Assembly: GCA_017547315.1 (NCBI GenBank)
Contig: JAFYQA010000118.1
Coordinates: 1-8,233 of the forward strand
Source of the DNA: Roseburia sp.
GTDB taxonomy: Bacteria; Bacillota_A; Clostridia; Lachnospirales; Lachnospiraceae
Length of the DNA stretch: 8,233 nucleotides
Reading direction: 5' to 3'
Shown here: piece by piece, positions 1 through 5,894 of the stretch
Layout: each line of letters begins with the position of its first letter
How positions within the stretch are numbered: position 1 is the stretch's first letter
Translations under genes and position numbers: made by a program
The notes under the pieces: generated by a model
Told to the model about the DNA's origin: nothing
What the model saw: the letters and a program-made list of their open reading frames with translations, nothing else
The model's database searches: none

Positions 1-54
1 CGACTTTGACGATTCAATTTCTTTGACCAATTTGGTCACATCAACATAATCCAT
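1..54 (-). CDS. N-terminal fragment (18 codons) of an unidentified protein, running off the left edge
   Basis: Reading leftwards from the ATG at 54-52 there are 18 open codons beginning MDYVDVTKLVKEIESSKS, and the frame is still open at the window edge. A strong Shine-Dalgarno (GGAGG on the minus strand, about 62-66) sits 8 bases before the ATG, which is the main reason to believe this start. The fragment is too short to recognise a family. It is divergent from the IS91-type transposase. Some IS91-type elements carry an accessory integrase-like ORF, so this could be element-encoded, but a neighbouring host gene is equally possible. Inside the fragment a perfect 7+7 palindrome with a one-base centre (TGACCAA/TTGGTCA, 24-38) is present, and TTGGTCA recurs at 77-83, just upstream of the RBS. 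Confidence 0.6.
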   Translation of the reverse strand, partial: MDYVDVTKLVKEIESSKS

Positions 55-86
55 TAATTTTTCCTCCAAAATAATTTTGGTCAAGT

Positions 87-122
87 GACAAGGTAAATGC
101 AAGTTTGACATAGTAAATGCAA
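87..122. repeat. Two direct 16-base repeats, GACAaGGTAAATGCAA-like
   Basis: Copy 1 (87-102) reads GACAAGGTAAATGCAA and copy 2 (107-122) reads GACATAGTAAATGCAA, so 14 of 16 bases match and the centres are 20 bases apart. AAGT also precedes each copy. The two-helical-turn spacing puts both on the same DNA face, as for paired protein-binding sites. They lie between the divergent minus-strand ORF and the IS91-type transposase, so a transposase or recombinase binding site near the element terminus, or an operator for the minus-strand gene, are both reasonable. The function is inferred. Confidence 0.55.
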
Positions 123-130
123 CCCCAAAA

Positions 131-156
131 TAATAAAAAAGTGTGCTGAGCACACT
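131..156 (-). terminator. Rho-independent-type hairpin on the minus strand, left of the transposase
   Basis: The palindrome AGTGTGCT-G-AGCACACT (140-156) is perfect. Read on the minus strand it is followed directly by TTTTTATTATT (139-129), giving a terminator shape. Read on the plus strand it is followed by C/T-rich DNA without a U run. It could stop antisense transcription coming out of the transposase before it enters the gene at 54, or it could be part of the left-end secondary structure of the element. Confidence 0.5.
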
Positions 157-164
157 CTCAGCTC

Positions 165-192
165 CCCTGCCCCTCATTCTTGAGGGGTGGGG
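165..192. repeat. GC-rich hairpin immediately 5' of the transposase
   Basis: Bases 165-176 pair with 181-192 through CCCCTCA/TGAGGGG plus five outer pairs, two of them G-T, around the loop TTCT. This 12-pair stem stands out in A/T-rich surroundings. IS91-type elements have subterminal hairpins near the end lying 5' of the transposase (ter-IS) and near the replication-start end (ori-IS), so this is a candidate for the former. Alternatively it could lower transposase translation by folding in the leader. Confidence 0.5.
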
Positions 193-227
193 TTATTTTT
201 AACCCTTTATTCTTCGATAATAATTAC

Positions 228-1355
228 ATGAGCAGTATACTTCAGAACATTTTTAGTGATTATTATGAAGAAATGATTTATACCTTGCATCCTCGTCAAA
301 CTGTCATTGAAAACGTTGACAAGATGCTTAATTGTGGTAACCCTTCTTATGGCGGTGCCATGTATGGTTGCCCTCATTGTGGAAATTTGAAATTTGTTCC
401 TTTCCGCTGCAAGAGTCGTTTCTGCCCTTCTTGTGGTAACCGCTATAATCAAAATCGCTCTTTTCATATGTCTTGCAAGCTTGTCGCTTGTGTTCATCGT
501 CATTGTGTTTTTACTATCCCTGAAGAACTCCGTGTTTATTTCTTAAAAGACAGATCGCTTCTTGACTGTCTTTTTCATTCTGTTCGAAACGTCATCTTTC
601 GTATGTTTTCCAAAATGAATAAAACCGAAAACTTTACTCCTGGACTTATCTGTGTTCTTCACACCTTCGGTCGTGATTTAAAGTGGAATCCTCATATCCA
701 CGCTCTCATCTCTGAAGGTGGTGCTGGAAACATCACTCCTTGGCGACCTGTAAAACACTTTGATTACAACTTTCTTCGCAATGCTTTTCGCAAGGTTTTA
801 CTTGAACAACTAACTGCTCGTATTGAACCTTCCTTTCGACGAATTAAAAATGAAATGTATACCAAACACTCTGATGATTTTTATGTCCGTGCAAAACCTA
901 ATCTTTGCACACCTGACATCACCATCAAATATATCAGCCGATATCTTGGAAGACCTGTTATCGCTACCTCTCGTATTGATAAATACGACGGTGAAAATGT
1001 AACCTTTCACTACACTCGTCACGAGGATAACAAGACCGTTTCTGAAACAGTTCCTGCTTTGAATTTCATTCAACGACTTATTGTTCACATACCTGAGAAG
1101 CATTTCAAAATGCTCCGTTACTATGGCATCTATGCCAAACACCATAAACAGGAAAAATTTCTTAGAAGATGTATCTCCGAAAAGAAACGCGCCTTCTTAA
1201 AATCCATTCAAGACTGGCGAAACTCTATACTACTTTCTTTCGGTTACGACCCACTGCGTTGTTCCGAATGTGGCACTTCCATGTTGGTTTTGGAAGTCTA
1301 CCACAAAAAAACTGCACTATTTGAACAATATCGAAAGGCTATGGGATATGGATAG
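228..1355 (+). CDS. IS91 family Y2 (HUH) transposase
   Basis: This is a rolling-circle-type transposase that would nick a single strand at the element end and move it by replication. From the ATG at 228 the product is 375 residues. The N-terminal zinc-binding domain shows C48-P-H-C51 and C61-x4-C66-P-S-C69. The HUH metal site is H156-I-H158, in NPHIHALISEGG. The two nucleophilic tyrosines sit in a YxxxY motif, Y235-ISR-Y239, followed by LGRPVIATSRI. A C-terminal CSECG pair (C345, C348) may hold another zinc. The frame is open from a TTG at 180, but that start lies inside a hairpin. The ATG at 228 matches where I remember relatives in Lachnospiraceae starting. No clear Shine-Dalgarno precedes either, so expression may be low. 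All catalytic residues are present and the frame is unbroken, so the gene looks intact. Confidence 0.93.
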   Translation: MSSILQNIFSDYYEEMIYTLHPRQTVIENVDKMLNCGNPSYGGAMYGCPHCGNLKFVPFRCKSRFCPSCGNRYNQNRSFHMSCKLVACVHRHCVFTIPEELRVYFLKDRSLLDCLFHSVRNVIFRMFSKMNKTENFTPGLICVLHTFGRDLKWNPHIHALISEGGAGNITPWRPVKHFDYNFLRNAFRKVLLEQLTARIEPSFRRIKNEMYTKHSDDFYVRAKPNLCTPDITIKYISRYLGRPVIATSRIDKYDGENVTFHYTRHEDNKTVSETVPALNFIQRLIVHIPEKHFKMLRYYGIYAKHHKQEKFLRRCISEKKRAFLKSIQDWRNSILLSFGYDPLRCSECGTSMLVLEVYHKKTALFEQYRKAMGYG

Positions 1356-1400
1356 TTCCATGCTCACAATAACTTTTTCTCTATAGTCAGATAGTGCAGT
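1311..1400. repeat. Long-range 14-base inverted repeat across the transposase stop codon
   Basis: ACTGCACTATTTGA (1311-1324) and TCAGATAGTGCAGT (1387-1400) are inverted copies; the ten outer bases are perfect and one of the four inner pairs is G-T. The 62-base interval contains the stop codon TAG (1353-1355), which itself lies in the loop of a small ATGGA/TCCAT hairpin (1348-1361). The fold could act on the single-stranded transposition intermediate (ori-IS side) or on the mRNA. It is seen directly; its role is inferred. Confidence 0.55.
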
Positions 1401-1437
1401 CAAACCAAAAAACAAAAATCGCATAATCAACGTCATG

Positions 1438-1455
1438 GCGAATCACTACATTCGC
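1438..1455. repeat. Small hairpin downstream of the transposase, candidate right-end structure
   Basis: GCGAAT (1438-1443) and ATTCGC (1450-1455) form a perfect 6-pair stem with loop CACTAC. GTCATG occurs on both sides (1432-1437 and 1462-1467). IS91-type elements have a hairpin close to the end at which replication begins, and the position fits. It has no U run on either strand, so a terminator is unlikely. The rest of 1356-1530 shows no ORF or promoter that I can support. Confidence 0.4.
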
Positions 1456-1530
1456 TCTTTTGTCATGCTCATTTTTATTTCGTTGTTATTATACACCATT
1501 TCTGACGTTTTGAGAAATTTCCTATAAAGC

Positions 1531-1564
1531 AAAAAAGAGTGTGGCAAATCTGCCACACTCTTTT
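1531..1564 (-). terminator. Terminator of the glgC-glgD operon, probably bidirectional
   Basis: AAAAGAGTGTGGCA (1533-1546) pairs perfectly with 1551-1564 over 14 pairs around the loop AATC. On the minus strand the stem is followed by a T run, and it begins 21 bases after the glgD stop. On the plus strand it also ends in TTTT, so it can stop transcription arriving from the transposase side as well. It marks the host side of the IS91-like insertion. Confidence 0.9.
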
Positions 1565-1584
1565 CATTCACTTATTCATACAAA

Positions 1585-2727
1585 CTAAACTGTCTGTCCT
1601 TTTCCAATATAAATTGGGAAGTTCTCTGTTCCTTTTAATGATGTGCCATCTGTGATAGTAACATCTTTATCAGAAACTGCATATTCGATAGAAACGCCTT
1701 CGCCAACAACAGTATCCTGCATTAAGATACAGTTCTTAACTTTAGCACCCTTAGCAACTTTAACACCTCTGAATAAGATACAGTTTTCAACTTCACCTTC
1801 GATGATACAGCCATCAGCAGCCATAGTATTTTTAACTTTAGCACCAGCGATGTATCTTGTTGGGTTGTCGTCACGAATCTTAGTATAGATTGGTGCACCG
1901 CCGAATAAACCGTCTAAGTTTTCCTGCTCTAATAAAGCCATACTCTCTTTGAAGTAGCTCTTTAAGTCATGGAATGTAGCAGCATATCCTGTATATTCGT
2001 AAGCCAGAACGTTAAGTTCTTCTAACTGTGGAAGTAAGATGTCACGTTCGAAATATGTATGACCTTTTACATAAGCTTCAGCGATCATTTCGATTAATGC
2101 TGTTCTGCGGATTACATAAATGTTCATAGAAAGATTATGTAAACCTTCACCTGTTTCATTAATCTTAATTTTCTTTACTCTTCCATCTTCTACGTCTAAT
2201 GTGTAGTAAAGTTCTTCTTCTGAACCAAAAGCATCTACGCTTGCTGCTGGAAGTTCATTTTTCTTGTAAGCAACTGTTACGTCAGCACCACTTGCGATGT
2301 GAGCGTCAATAATTGCACGGAAATCAATATTTGCAGCGATGTTAGCGTCTGACATTACAACGTATTCTTCTTTCTGTCTCTTTAAGAAGTTCACGATGCT
2401 GATTAAAGCGTCAACACGACCACTGTAAATTTTAGAAGTCTTCATTGAGAATGGAGGAACGATATTCAAACCGCCATTCTTTCTTGTTAAATCCCATTCA
2501 CGACCTGAGCCGAGGTGGTCTAACAATGATAAGTAATTTTTACGTACGATTAAAGATACGTTATCAATACCTGAATTAACCATGCTTGATAATACGAAGT
2601 CGATCATACGATAACGGCTTGCAAATGGAATAGAAGCCATTAATCTCTCGTTTGCCAATTCTGGCATTAATGTATCATAACTGTTAGGGAAAATGATACC
2701 AAGTGCTTGTGAATTATAGTTTAGCAT
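1585..2727 (-). CDS. glgD: Glucose-1-phosphate adenylyltransferase, GlgD (regulatory) subunit
   Basis: This 380-residue nucleotidyltransferase-like protein has a C-terminal left-handed beta-helix (hexapeptide-type repeats from about 290). It follows the GlgC fold, with [19 protein letters not shown] at 38-56 matching the GlgC region [18 protein letters not shown]. The catalytic signature is lost: where GlgC has GGQGSRL, GlgD has FPNSYDTL near residues 13-20. The catalytic GD-x-I segment has become SDANI (126-130). In Firmicutes such as Geobacillus, GlgD is inactive alone and raises GlgC activity in a GlgCD complex, so it should be the non-catalytic partner for glycogen synthesis. The start overlaps the glgC stop in ATGCTAA, and its Shine-Dalgarno (GGAGGGTG) lies inside the last glgC codons, implying translational coupling. 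The length is normal and the frame intact. Confidence 0.96.
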   Translation of the reverse strand: MLNYNSQALGIIFPNSYDTLMPELANERLMASIPFASRYRMIDFVLSSMVNSGIDNVSLIVRKNYLSLLDHLGSGREWDLTRKNGGLNIVPPFSMKTSKIYSGRVDALISIVNFLKRQKEEYVVMSDANIAANIDFRAIIDAHIASGADVTVAYKKNELPAASVDAFGSEEELYYTLDVEDGRVKKIKINETGEGLHNLSMNIYVIRRTALIEMIAEAYVKGHTYFERDILLPQLEELNVLAYEYTGYAATFHDLKSYFKESMALLEQENLDGLFGGAPIYTKIRDDNPTRYIAGAKVKNTMAADGCIIEGEVENCILFRGVKVAKGAKVKNCILMQDTVVGEGVSIEYAVSDKDVTITDGTSLKGTENFPIYIGKGQTV

Positions 2728-3929
2728 TGTTCTTCACCCTCCTTTACATCTTCTCTAACCATTGCATTTGGTCCAACTTTTGCATTTGCGCCAATTTTAA
2801 TGCCGTTACCAATTGTTGCAACGCCTTTTTCGTCGCCTGTTGGCATAGTACCAACAACTGCGTTTTCACCGATTTCAACGTTTTCTGCAACGATACAATG
2901 TTTAACAACTGCACCTTTACGGATTGTTGTGCCACCCATAACTACTGCATCTTCTACTACTGCGCCCGGCTCAACCTTAACGCCTGCGAATAATACAGAG
3001 TGTTTAACGTTACCTTCGATGCAACATCCATCAGTAATTAAAGAGTTTTCAACTACTGCATCACCAAGGATTCTGTGTCCTGTCATACCGCTGTTACGGC
3101 TGTATACTTTCCAGTTTTCATCGAATACGTCGATACCACTGTGTTCCGGGTCTAATACTTCCATATTAGCTTCCCATAATGAAGAAATTGTTCCTACATC
3201 TTTCCAGTAACCTTCGAAACGATAAGCGTACATATTGCGCTGATCACGTAATAAGTTAGGAATGATGTTGTTACCAAAGTCGTTTTCTGAGTTAGGATCT
3301 GCTTCGTCTTCGATGAGGTATTTTTTCAAAATATCCCAGTTGAAGATGTAGATACCCATAGATGCTAAGTTAGACTTTGGATTCTTTGGTTTTTCCTGGA
3401 ATTCTGTGATACGGTCTGTATCATCTGTTACCATTAAACCGAAACGTGAAGCTTCATCCCAAGGTACTTCCATAACTGCTACAGAGAATTCTGCATTTTT
3501 CTCTTTATGGAAACGTAAGAAATCGCTATAATCCTGTTTACAAATCTGGTCACCAGAAAGAATAATAACATATTCTGGGTCATAGCGATCGATGAATGAA
3601 AGGTTCTGGTAAATCGCGTTCGCGGTTCCTTTGTACCAGTCTGATCCAGATGCCTGCTGATATGGTGGAAGTACATGTACACCACCGTATAAGCGGTCTA
3701 AATCCCATGGTTGGCCGTTTCCGATGTATTCGTTCAATACCAATGGCTGGTACTGAGTAAGAATACCTACTGTGTCGATACCTGAGTTCACACAGTTAGA
3801 CAGTGGGAAATCGATGATACGATATTTTCCACCAAAAGGAACGGCAGGTTTTGCTAATTTCTCGGTCAAGGCATATAATCTTGAACCCTGTCCACCAGCA
3901 AGAAGCATTGCAACTATTTCTTTTGCCAT
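2721..3929 (-). CDS. glgC: Glucose-1-phosphate adenylyltransferase (ADP-glucose pyrophosphorylase), catalytic subunit
   Basis: The enzyme makes ADP-glucose from ATP and glucose-1-phosphate in the cytoplasm, the committed step of bacterial glycogen synthesis. The 402 residues contain the nucleotide-binding loop GGQGSRL (12-18), the [20 protein letters not shown] block (27-46), the catalytic aspartate D127 in [11 protein letters not shown], the sugar-phosphate lysine in FQEKPK (K180), DFGNNIIP (217-224), YWKDVGT (241-247), and a C-terminal beta-helix from about 285 that carries allosteric sites in this family. GDQICK in place of the commoner GDHIYK is a mild variation. A Shine-Dalgarno (AGGAGG on the minus strand) lies 11 bases before the ATG, and an extended -10 promoter lies about 45 bases upstream. 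It is the first gene of the two-gene operon with glgD. Confidence 0.97.
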   Translation of the reverse strand: MAKEIVAMLLAGGQGSRLYALTEKLAKPAVPFGGKYRIIDFPLSNCVNSGIDTVGILTQYQPLVLNEYIGNGQPWDLDRLYGGVHVLPPYQQASGSDWYKGTANAIYQNLSFIDRYDPEYVIILSGDQICKQDYSDFLRFHKEKNAEFSVAVMEVPWDEASRFGLMVTDDTDRITEFQEKPKNPKSNLASMGIYIFNWDILKKYLIEDEADPNSENDFGNNIIPNLLRDQRNMYAYRFEGYWKDVGTISSLWEANMEVLDPEHSGIDVFDENWKVYSRNSGMTGHRILGDAVVENSLITDGCCIEGNVKHSVLFAGVKVEPGAVVEDAVVMGGTTIRKGAVVKHCIVAENVEIGENAVVGTMPTGDEKGVATIGNGIKIGANAKVGPNAMVREDVKEGEEQC

Positions 3930-3974
3930 AATTATCTTACCCTCCTAGGTTTTCTCTCGTCTAATAGTACAAAA

Positions 3975-3983
3975 ATTATAACA
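3975..3983 (-). promoter_or_regulatory. Extended -10 promoter of glgC-glgD
   Basis: The minus strand reads TGTTATAAT here, a perfect TATAAT with the TGn extension. No good -35 hexamer is found 16-18 bases upstream, which fits an extended -10 promoter. Transcription would start near 3968, giving a leader of about 40 bases with the glgC Shine-Dalgarno. The site lies between the hydrolase terminator and glgC, so the glg operon is an independent unit. Confidence 0.6.
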
Positions 3984-4015
3984 CACATTTTAAAATAATG
4001 GTAGATTTTCACAAC

Positions 4016-4052
4016 AAAAAAAGAAAGAAATTTTTGATTTTCTCTCTTTTTT
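4016..4052 (-). terminator. A/U-rich terminator of the NlpC/P60 gene
   Basis: On the minus strand AAAAAAGAGAGAAA (4052-4039) pairs with TTTCTTTCTTTTTT (4030-4017) over 14 pairs, including one G-U, around an 8-base loop. The 3' arm ends in seven T. It lies about 100 bases after the hydrolase stop at 4152 and just before the glgC promoter. The stem has few G-C pairs, so some read-through into glgC is possible. The G-U pair would be A-C on the plus strand, which argues for minus-strand function. Confidence 0.55.
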
Positions 4053-4151
4053 CGTTTTTAAGGCACTTTACGTCCCAAAAATATGGAAATTTTGTATAAT
4101 TTCACTAATCTTTTTCTTCTCTAGTCCTTTTTTCACAGGCTTAACCCGACT

Positions 4152-5492
4152 TTATACAATCCTTCGGATGCCTAAAATCTTCCGATACGTTGCATTTGAA
4201 ATGATAATTCCATTTTTCGGATTGCTTGCGTGTACGATTTTTCCATCCCCAATATAAATACCGATGTGACCGGAATACCATATTAAGTCGCCCGGTTTTG
4301 CATTCGAAAGTCCATCCACCGCTCTACCGGATTTCCCCTGATCTCCGGAATGTCTTGGAAGAGATATTCCGAAATGTTTATATACACTCTGCACAAAACC
4401 AGAACAGTCCGCACCGTTGGTCAGACTTGTACCGCCGTATACATACGGATTACCAATGAACTTCATCGCATAGTCTGCAATCTGCTGACCGAGGCTTTTT
4501 ACACTCTCACTACTTGTAGAACCTGTACTGCCTCCTGTACTTGAACTACTTCCTGAATTCGAAGCATTTCCGCCATTTGAACCAGACAAACTTCCCGATG
4601 CCGGTTTACCTGCTGGTTTATTCGCAGCTTGCTGCTGTTTTAACGCTTCTTTCGCAGCTTCCTCTGCACGTCGACGTTCTTCCTCTTCTTTTTTCAGTCG
4701 GGCTGCTTCTTCTGCTTTCGACTCTGCTTCCACATTTTCTGTATATACTCTTACATAATCTGTGGACACATAACCAGGTCCATCTTCTACATCAACCTTA
4801 ACCCAGCCTTCCACTTCCTCCAATACATTTAAAATATCGCCCCCTGGTACCAATCCTAAAACGGCAGAATCTGTTGTGGCACGCTTCCTTACCTTTAGTG
4901 TCGTTGTCGTCACTTCTGCAAGTCTTGTGCCTACTTCTCTTGCGCGATTCTCCGCATCTTCTCCTGTCAACACAAATTCCCCTTTTACATAGCCTGTTAC
5001 ACTACCTGACTCTATGTAATACCAGCCATTTTCCTCTCCATGCATCCTACCAACAGAATTATCATACAGCTTTCCAAGTATTTCCCCCTCTTCACTTGGA
5101 AGGCTTCGAATATTTACATAGTTGGTAACGTCAGCGATGATGAGATTACTTTCCTGCACCATTTGCTGCTCACTTAGCATTCCCGCTTCTGCTTGAGGAG
5201 CGTGCTCATTTAACAAATCGTCTGAGCCTTCCACATCATCACCTCGCAAAGAAAAAGTACTTCCGGTCGCTTCTGTAAGTTCACCAACTCCCAGACCAAC
5301 CTCATATACCTCATGACGTTCTACTTCAGCTTCTAGTCGCTTCTCTGTACGCTCTAATCCCATTGCATCCTGTTCTATTGCCTCTGCTAACTGATTTTTC
5401 TCTTTTGCATTTTTCACTATGGCAGTCCCAGTCGCTATCACCGTACATACACACATTCCCGCACATAGTATTTTTACTTCTCTCCACTTCAT
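4152..5492 (-). CDS. Secreted NlpC/P60 peptidoglycan endopeptidase with two SH3b domains
   Basis: This is a cell-wall hydrolase expected to cut stem-peptide bonds such as D-Glu-diaminopimelate outside the membrane. Of 446 residues, about 7-26 form a hydrophobic signal or anchor segment with no obvious cleavage site. A charged, probably coiled-coil stretch follows (28-65). Two bacterial SH3 domains bind wall: about 118-175 (YVNIRSLPSEEGEILG, GWYYI, GYVKGEFV) and about 192-250 (LKVRKRATTDSAVLG, GWVKVD, GYVSTDYV). A Glu/Ala/Lys/Arg-rich helix (255-290) and a Gly/Ser linker (295-330) lead to the NlpC/P60 domain (about 335-446). The catalytic cysteine is C363 in GADCSGF, and the histidines are H409 in GHIGIYIG and H421 in VHAS. 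An A/G-rich Shine-Dalgarno (AAGGGGA) precedes the ATG. It appears monocistronic. The exact bond cut and any role in cell separation are inferred from the family. Confidence 0.93.
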   Translation of the reverse strand: MKWREVKILCAGMCVCTVIATGTAIVKNAKEKNQLAEAIEQDAMGLERTEKRLEAEVERHEVYEVGLGVGELTEATGSTFSLRGDDVEGSDDLLNEHAPQAEAGMLSEQQMVQESNLIIADVTNYVNIRSLPSEEGEILGKLYDNSVGRMHGEENGWYYIESGSVTGYVKGEFVLTGEDAENRAREVGTRLAEVTTTTLKVRKRATTDSAVLGLVPGGDILNVLEEVEGWVKVDVEDGPGYVSTDYVRVYTENVEAESKAEEAARLKKEEEERRRAEEAAKEALKQQQAANKPAGKPASGSLSGSNGGNASNSGSSSSTGGSTGSTSSESVKSLGQQIADYAMKFIGNPYVYGGTSLTNGADCSGFVQSVYKHFGISLPRHSGDQGKSGRAVDGLSNAKPGDLIWYSGHIGIYIGDGKIVHASNPKNGIIISNATYRKILGIRRIV

Positions 5493-5530
5493 CTCACTTT
5501 CCCCTTGCCTTTATTTGTATCAAAATGATT

Positions 5531-5560
5531 ATGATACAGTGCGATATTTGTCTGTAACAA
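5531..5560 (-). promoter_or_regulatory. Likely promoter of the NlpC/P60 gene
   Basis: On the minus strand TTGTTA (5560-5555) is followed after 18 bases by TATCAT (5536-5531), matching the sigma-70-type boxes at 4 of 6 and 5 of 6 positions. CATAAT (5533-5528) is an overlapping alternative -10. The ATG of the hydrolase follows about 40 bases downstream. The -35 box lies within an inverted repeat described separately. Confidence 0.45.
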
Positions 5561-5580
5561 ACATACTACGACATGTTACA
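5553..5580. promoter_or_regulatory. Inverted repeat TGTAACA-N14-TGTTACA, candidate operator
   Basis: The two perfect 7-base arms (5553-5559 and 5574-5580) have centres 21 bases apart, two helical turns, as expected for a dimeric DNA-binding regulator. One arm overlaps the -35 box of the hydrolase promoter, so binding would probably block or modulate it. Each arm reads TGTAAC on one strand. The WalR family, which often controls NlpC/P60 hydrolases, uses TGTWAH half-sites, but as direct repeats spaced by five, which is not the case here. The regulator is unknown. Confidence 0.5.
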
Positions 5581-5637
5581 GGAAAAGTCGGGATTTGTGA
5601 ATGCTTTTTACCATGGGAATTACTGGCAAAAATATAG

Positions 5638-5835
5638 GGACTGTCTCAAATCTTTAATGCTAGTTGTGACTATATTTTAGGACTATCCGATATCCGCGTT
5701 CCTTCTAAAAAGAGTGCTCTTAATGTAGATACTGCATTACTTACGAAATGGTCTCTTTTAGATGCTGAACAACGCGACTTAGCCATTGCATATATCAATG
5801 GATTAATAGATATGAAGAAATCCCTTTCTAAATAA
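5638..5835 (+). pseudogene. C-terminal remnant of an XRE/Cro-type transcriptional regulator
   Basis: The plus-strand frame from the stop at 5635-5637 to the TAA at 5833 encodes 65 residues: GLSQIFNASCDYILGLSDI, then a Lys/Ser linker, then LLDAEQRDLAIAYINGLIDM. The pattern of last HTH helix, DYLLGLSD, linker and paired C-terminal helices is typical of small XRE-family repressors. The DNA-recognition part and any start codon are missing. In another frame just upstream, ATG at 5613 reads MGITGKNIGTV. Joining this to the remnant by a small frameshift would restore a plausible HTH tail, so both truncation and frameshift are likely. Further upstream the DNA is the hydrolase promoter region and shows no HTH. 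A 72-codon minus-strand frame over the same bases looks like a shadow. The family is a judgement from pattern, not a search. Confidence 0.65.
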
Positions 5836-5843
5836 AAGGTTAT

Positions 5844-5883
5844 AAAAAAGAGATTGTACCTATATGATTCAGGGTACAATCTC
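5844..5883 (-). terminator. Rho-independent terminator of the Rpn-like gene
   Basis: GAGATTGTACC (5850-5860) pairs perfectly with GGTACAATCTC (5873-5883) over 11 pairs around a 12-base loop. On the minus strand the stem is followed by TTTTTT (5849-5844). It begins about a dozen bases after the stop of the gene at 5895. On the plus strand it follows the regulator remnant at once, but no good U run appears on that side. Confidence 0.88.
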
Positions 5884-5894
5884 CTCATTATTGA

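Larger units (their letters stand above)
87..1500 (+). mobile_element. IS91-like element, approximate extent only
   Basis: The unit consists of one Y2 HUH transposase gene flanked by repeats and hairpins on both sides. IS91-type elements lack terminal inverted repeats and target duplications, so ends cannot be read off one copy. The limits given run from the 16-base repeats on the left to the last A/T-rich DNA before the host glgD terminator on the right. The true left end may lie beyond the window if the minus-strand ORF at 1-54 belongs to the element. Comparison with an empty site or a second copy would set the ends. Confidence 0.45.

Noticed and set aside
87..122. Direct repeats as a CRISPR array
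   Set aside because: Only two copies 20 bases apart with 4-base spacing; there is no spacer structure and no cas gene.
180..227. TTG at 180 as the transposase start
   Set aside because: It lies in the loop of a hairpin without an upstream Shine-Dalgarno, and the 16 added residues do not fit the usual N-terminus of the family.
262..503. Minus-strand ORFs under the transposase (207-503 and 810-1145)
   Set aside because: They are antisense to the zinc-binding and catalytic domains and have no supporting motif.
1643..3210. Plus-strand ORFs inside glgD and glgC
   Set aside because: Their low-complexity Thr/Ser/Pro- or Cys-rich products are shadows of strongly conserved minus-strand genes.
4226..5637. 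Several plus-strand ORFs across the NlpC/P60 gene and its promoter
   Set aside because: Leu/His/Ser-rich products arise from reading the charged minus-strand coding region backwards; none has a domain or RBS.
5670..5888. Minus-strand ORF of 72 codons
   Set aside because: It is antisense to the XRE remnant, has no recognisable domain and runs into the terminator; the plus-strand reading has clear family patterns.
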